The notes under the pieces: generated by a model | Told to the model about the DNA's origin: nothing | What the model saw: only the letters and a program-made list of their open reading frames with translations | Database searches by the model: none | Source of the DNA: an uncultured Eubacteriales bacterium | GTDB taxonomy: Bacteria > Bacillota > Clostridia > Oscillospirales > Oscillospiraceae | NCBI GenBank assembly: GCA_949744025.1 | Contig: CATJWA010000164.1 | Coordinates: 1-15,757, forward strand | Reading direction: 5' to 3' | DNA: 15,757 bases | Shown: piece by piece, positions 13,402 to 15,757 of the stretch | Layout of the letters: each line of letters begins with the position of its first letter | Position numbering within the stretch: the stretch's first letter is position 1 | Made by a program: the position numbers and the translations under genes

Positions 13402-14841
13402 ATGCCGCAGCTTAATGTACATGTAAACGGACAGAGCCTGTCTATTCCTTTTTCGGGACGGACGGCTCTGGCCCCGCTGCTTGAGCAGGCGGGGCTTATG
13501 CCGGAAACCCCATGCGGGGGAAATGGCCTATGCGGCAAGTGCACAGCGCTTGCCGCGGGGGGATTTGACCCGCAGCCGGACGAAAACGGGAAAATTCTGA
13601 CCTGTCAGGCACAGCTTACCGGTGACGCGGAGCTTTACCTTACCGACAGGCGCAGCATCTCGCGCATTGAGACGCAGGGAGAGCTTCCGCCTTGCCGCAC
13701 AGTGCAGGGCCGCGCAGGCTTTGCGGCGGCTGTGGACATTGGAACGACAACGCTGGCCGTGCGCCTGATAAGGCTTGAGGATGGGCAGCTTCTGCCGCCA
13801 ATGGGAATGGAAAACCCTCAGCGTATGCTCGCAGGGGACGTTATTGGCAGGATTCAGGCTGCTGTGGAGGGGAAGCAGAATCTTCTTACAGGGCTGGTGC
13901 GCGGCGCTGTTGAGGAGCTTTTACGGCGTGTATGCACCGAGGCAGGGATCGCTCCGGAGGACTTGGTACGAACCGTTATCACGGGAAATACCACGATGCT
14001 GTATCTCTATACCGGAAGAAATCCTGAGCCGCTGTCTCACGCGCCGTTTCTGGCGGACTGCCTGTTCGGATATGAGAAGGAACGGGTTTATTATCCGCCC
14101 TGCTTCGGAGCGTTTGTTGGCGCGGACATATACACCGCCGTGCTCTCAAGCGGCATGTGCGCTAAGCAGGAGACCGCCCTGCTGGCGGATTTGGGAACGA
14201 ATGGGGAGCTTGTGCTCTGGCACGATGGAAAGCTTACCTGCTGTGCCACGGCGGCCGGACCCGCGTTTGAGGGGGCGGGCATCCGCTGCGGAGGCGCGGC
14301 GGTTCCGGGAGCGGTGGACAAAGTATTTTTGCACGATGGTACTGTGCATATGGAAACAATCGGCGGCGCGGAGCCTGTGTGCATATGCGGGAGCGGTCTA
14401 ATTGATTTGGCCGCGTGTCTGCTGGACGAGGAAATCATAGACGAAACAGGCTTTATGGAGGACGGGACTTACCGACTGTCTGGGGAGGTATGTCTTTATC
14501 AGGAGGATGTGCGCCAGCTCCAGTTGGCGAAGGGTGCAATCTGCGCCGGCATGCGCACTCTTTTGCAGGAGCAGGGGCTTAAGCCGCAGGACGTGGAGAC
14601 GCTGTACATAGCCGGTGGTTTCGGTACGAGGATGAATCTGCATAACGCTGCGCGAATCGGTCTGTTCCCGCCGGAGCTGGAGAGCAGGGCAAAGGCGATT
14701 GGAAATGCAGCTCTGAGCGGCGCGGCGCTGATGCTTCTGGATGAGGGCAGTACGCTTTCGGACATAGAGGCCCGCTGTCTTAATTTGGCGGAGCTGCCTG
14801 CCTTTTCGCAGCTTTTTATGGAGCAGATGCTGTTTGAATAA
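13402..14841 (+). CDS. Reductive activator of corrinoid protein (RACo-like, ferredoxin plus ASKHA/DUF4445)
   Basis: This 479-residue protein restores inactive Co(II)-corrinoid to Co(I) using ATP and electrons. The N-terminal plant-type [2Fe-2S] domain (1-85) has Cys38, Cys44, Cys47 and Cys68 (CGGNGLCGKC then a distant Cys). The ASKHA ATPase follows: AAVDIGTTTLAV (109-120), ITGNTTML (193-200), LADLGTNGEL (261-270), ATAAGPAFEGAGIRCG (282-297), CICGSGLIDLAACL (327-340) and the adenosine motif IAGGFGTRMNLHNA (403-416). It is shorter than typical RACo proteins of about 600 residues or more, apparently because the linker and middle region is reduced. ATG 13402 overlaps no gene and follows the DUF2284 stop by 3 bases, with GAGGAA upstream. 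It sits downstream of the corrinoid protein that it presumably reactivates. Confidence 0.92.
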   Translation: MPQLNVHVNGQSLSIPFSGRTALAPLLEQAGLMPETPCGGNGLCGKCTALAAGGFDPQPDENGKILTCQAQLTGDAELYLTDRRSISRIETQGELPPCRTVQGRAGFAAAVDIGTTTLAVRLIRLEDGQLLPPMGMENPQRMLAGDVIGRIQAAVEGKQNLLTGLVRGAVEELLRRVCTEAGIAPEDLVRTVITGNTTMLYLYTGRNPEPLSHAPFLADCLFGYEKERVYYPPCFGAFVGADIYTAVLSSGMCAKQETALLADLGTNGELVLWHDGKLTCCATAAGPAFEGAGIRCGGAAVPGAVDKVFLHDGTVHMETIGGAEPVCICGSGLIDLAACLLDEEIIDETGFMEDGTYRLSGEVCLYQEDVRQLQLAKGAICAGMRTLLQEQGLKPQDVETLYIAGGFGTRMNLHNAARIGLFPPELESRAKAIGNAALSGAALMLLDEGSTLSDIEARCLNLAELPAFSQLFMEQMLFE

Positions 14842-14901
14842 ATTTCTGATGCACGAAAGGCTGACGAGATACACTCCCACAATAGAACTGGAGGTATATT
14901 T

Positions 14902-15757
14902 ATGTATACGCCGCGCGAGAATTTGATTCACTTTTTCAGGGACGAGCCGGTGGAATGGAAACCGGTAAGTACTGATATGCTCAATTTCCTGCCCGAGTTT
15001 GTACCCGAATACATCGCACGCGGAACTGTTGCCCAGCAGAAGCCGTTTACCGGTCAATACGGCGGGCCGGACTGGTTCGGCGTAAACTGGTATTACGACC
15101 CTGTGGCCCGCGGCTCCATGGAAACCATGCATCTGCTTGACGATATTTCCGAGTGGAAGGAGAAGGTTGTTTTTCCGGACCTGGACGCGATTGACTGGGA
15201 GAGATATGCCGGAGAGAATGCGGACTATCTGAATACTGACAAGCTGATATGCACCACGGTGTACAGCGGGCTTTTTGAGAGACTAATCTCCTTTATAGGC
15301 TTTGAAGATGCGGCGGTTGCTCTGATTGATGAGGAGCAGCAGGAGGATGTTCACGCTCTGTTTGAGAGTCTGACAGACTTTTATATTGACTACATAAAAC
15401 GTATGCACAGATATTTCAATGTGGAGTTTGTCACCGTGCATGACGACTGGGGTACGCAGGACTCGCTTATATTCTCTGAAGAGGCTCATAAGGAGATGAT
15501 TGAGCCCTATGTCCGCAAGCTTATAAGGGCTGTACATGATGAGGGAATGATATATGACCTGCACTCCTGCGGCAAGATTGACAAGCTCATTCCGACGATA
15601 ATCGAAATGGGCGCGGACACCTGGAGGGGTCAGGAGACAGCGGTGAACAAGTACGAGCTGGTGAAAAAATACGGCGGCCGTTTCAAGTTTACAGTTGTGG
15701 TGAGAGCCGACGAGCCGGTGGACGATGAAACAGCGCGCAGAAAAATGCAGGAGCTTC
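14902..15757 (+). CDS. UroD-family methyltransferase-like protein, cut by the window end
   Basis: An open frame starts at ATG 14902 (GGAGG at 14890-14894, 7-base spacer) and runs without a stop to the end of the window, 285 codons. The N-terminal part contains a Tyr/Trp-rich stretch (DWFGVNWYYDP, 57-67). Then come VTVHDDWGTQDSLIFS (177-192) and YDLHSCGKIDKLIP (218-231), both typical of UroD-superfamily proteins. His221 and Cys223 match the His-x-Cys zinc ligands of MtaA/MtbA; the third ligand would lie beyond the window. HemE-type substrate residues are not evident, and the gene follows a corrinoid protein and its activator. It is therefore probably a corrinoid-dependent methyltransferase, acting either on the substrate or on the final acceptor. 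It is only distantly like the UroD-thioredoxin protein at 9253-10626. Confidence 0.85.
   Translation, partial: MYTPRENLIHFFRDEPVEWKPVSTDMLNFLPEFVPEYIARGTVAQQKPFTGQYGGPDWFGVNWYYDPVARGSMETMHLLDDISEWKEKVVFPDLDAIDWERYAGENADYLNTDKLICTTVYSGLFERLISFIGFEDAAVALIDEEQQEDVHALFESLTDFYIDYIKRMHRYFNVEFVTVHDDWGTQDSLIFSEEAHKEMIEPYVRKLIRAVHDEGMIYDLHSCGKIDKLIPTIIEMGADTWRGQETAVNKYELVKKYGGRFKFTVVVRADEPVDDETARRKMQEL

Noticed and set aside
12262..13422. 386-codon minus-strand frame across the corrinoid-protein and DUF2284 genes
   Set aside because: It spans two well-supported genes of opposite strand plus their gap and shows no family motif. It is a codon-bias shadow.
14398..15132. 244-codon minus-strand frame over the end of the activator gene and start of the last gene
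   Set aside because: It covers two supported plus-strand genes and their ribosome site; no motif.
1..15757. tRNA, rRNA, CRISPR array, insertion sequence or prophage
   Set aside because: No repeat-spacer pattern, cloverleaf, transposase or integrase motif was seen on either strand; gaps are short and gene families are metabolic.
53..15757. Functional link between sialic acid catabolism and the methyl-transfer module
   Set aside because: The two are convergent and separated by a strong bidirectional terminator; nothing in the sequence connects them beyond adjacency.

Overview
The window looks like a GC-rich anaerobic Firmicute, most likely a gut Clostridia member (Oscillospiraceae-like). This is inferred from the family mix, strong GGAGG ribosome sites, and the combination of a Firmicute-type sugar ABC operon with an anaerobic corrinoid methyl-transfer module. 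No rRNA, tRNA, phage, transposon or CRISPR sequence was seen. Species-level placement is not possible from this window.

Region A (1-7461, all + strand) reads as a sialic acid / amino sugar catabolic operon. Its order is a lipoprotein solute-binding protein, two MalF/MalG-type permeases, a YhcH/NanQ-type sialic acid anomerase, an N-acetylneuraminate lyase (nanA), N-acetylglucosamine-6-phosphate deacetylase (nagA) and a dedicated MsmX/UgpC-type ATPase. A strong hairpin with T tract (7429-7461) closes it. The expected route is uptake, ring-form equilibration by NanQ, cleavage by NanA to ManNAc plus pyruvate, phosphorylation and epimerisation by NanK/NanE (not in the window), then NagA deacetylation of GlcNAc-6-P. 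A terminator-like hairpin after the binding protein probably lowers permease expression. A run of hairpins between nagA and the ATPase is unexplained.

Region B (7498-15757) is a divergently arranged corrinoid-protein module around an AT-rich control region at 10627-10764. On the minus strand lie a fusion of a UroD/MtaA-like methyltransferase domain with a thioredoxin-like domain, a Cys/His-rich DUF5714 protein and a CobW/COG0523 GTPase. On the plus strand lie a PocR-AraC regulator, a MtaC/MtbC-like B12-binding protein, a Cys-rich DUF2284 protein, a ferredoxin-ASKHA reductive activator of corrinoid proteins (RACo/DUF4445) and a second UroD-family protein cut by the window end.

Together region B has what a methyl-transfer cycle needs: a corrinoid carrier, an ATP-dependent reactivator, UroD-type methyltransferases, a metal chaperone and a small-molecule-sensing regulator. 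No MttB-, MtaB- or MtrH-type methyltransferase is visible, so the methyl donor and acceptor are unknown. This is the part most likely to hold something undescribed. The fused UroD-thioredoxin protein lacks the canonical zinc-ligand histidine, while the second UroD protein keeps it.
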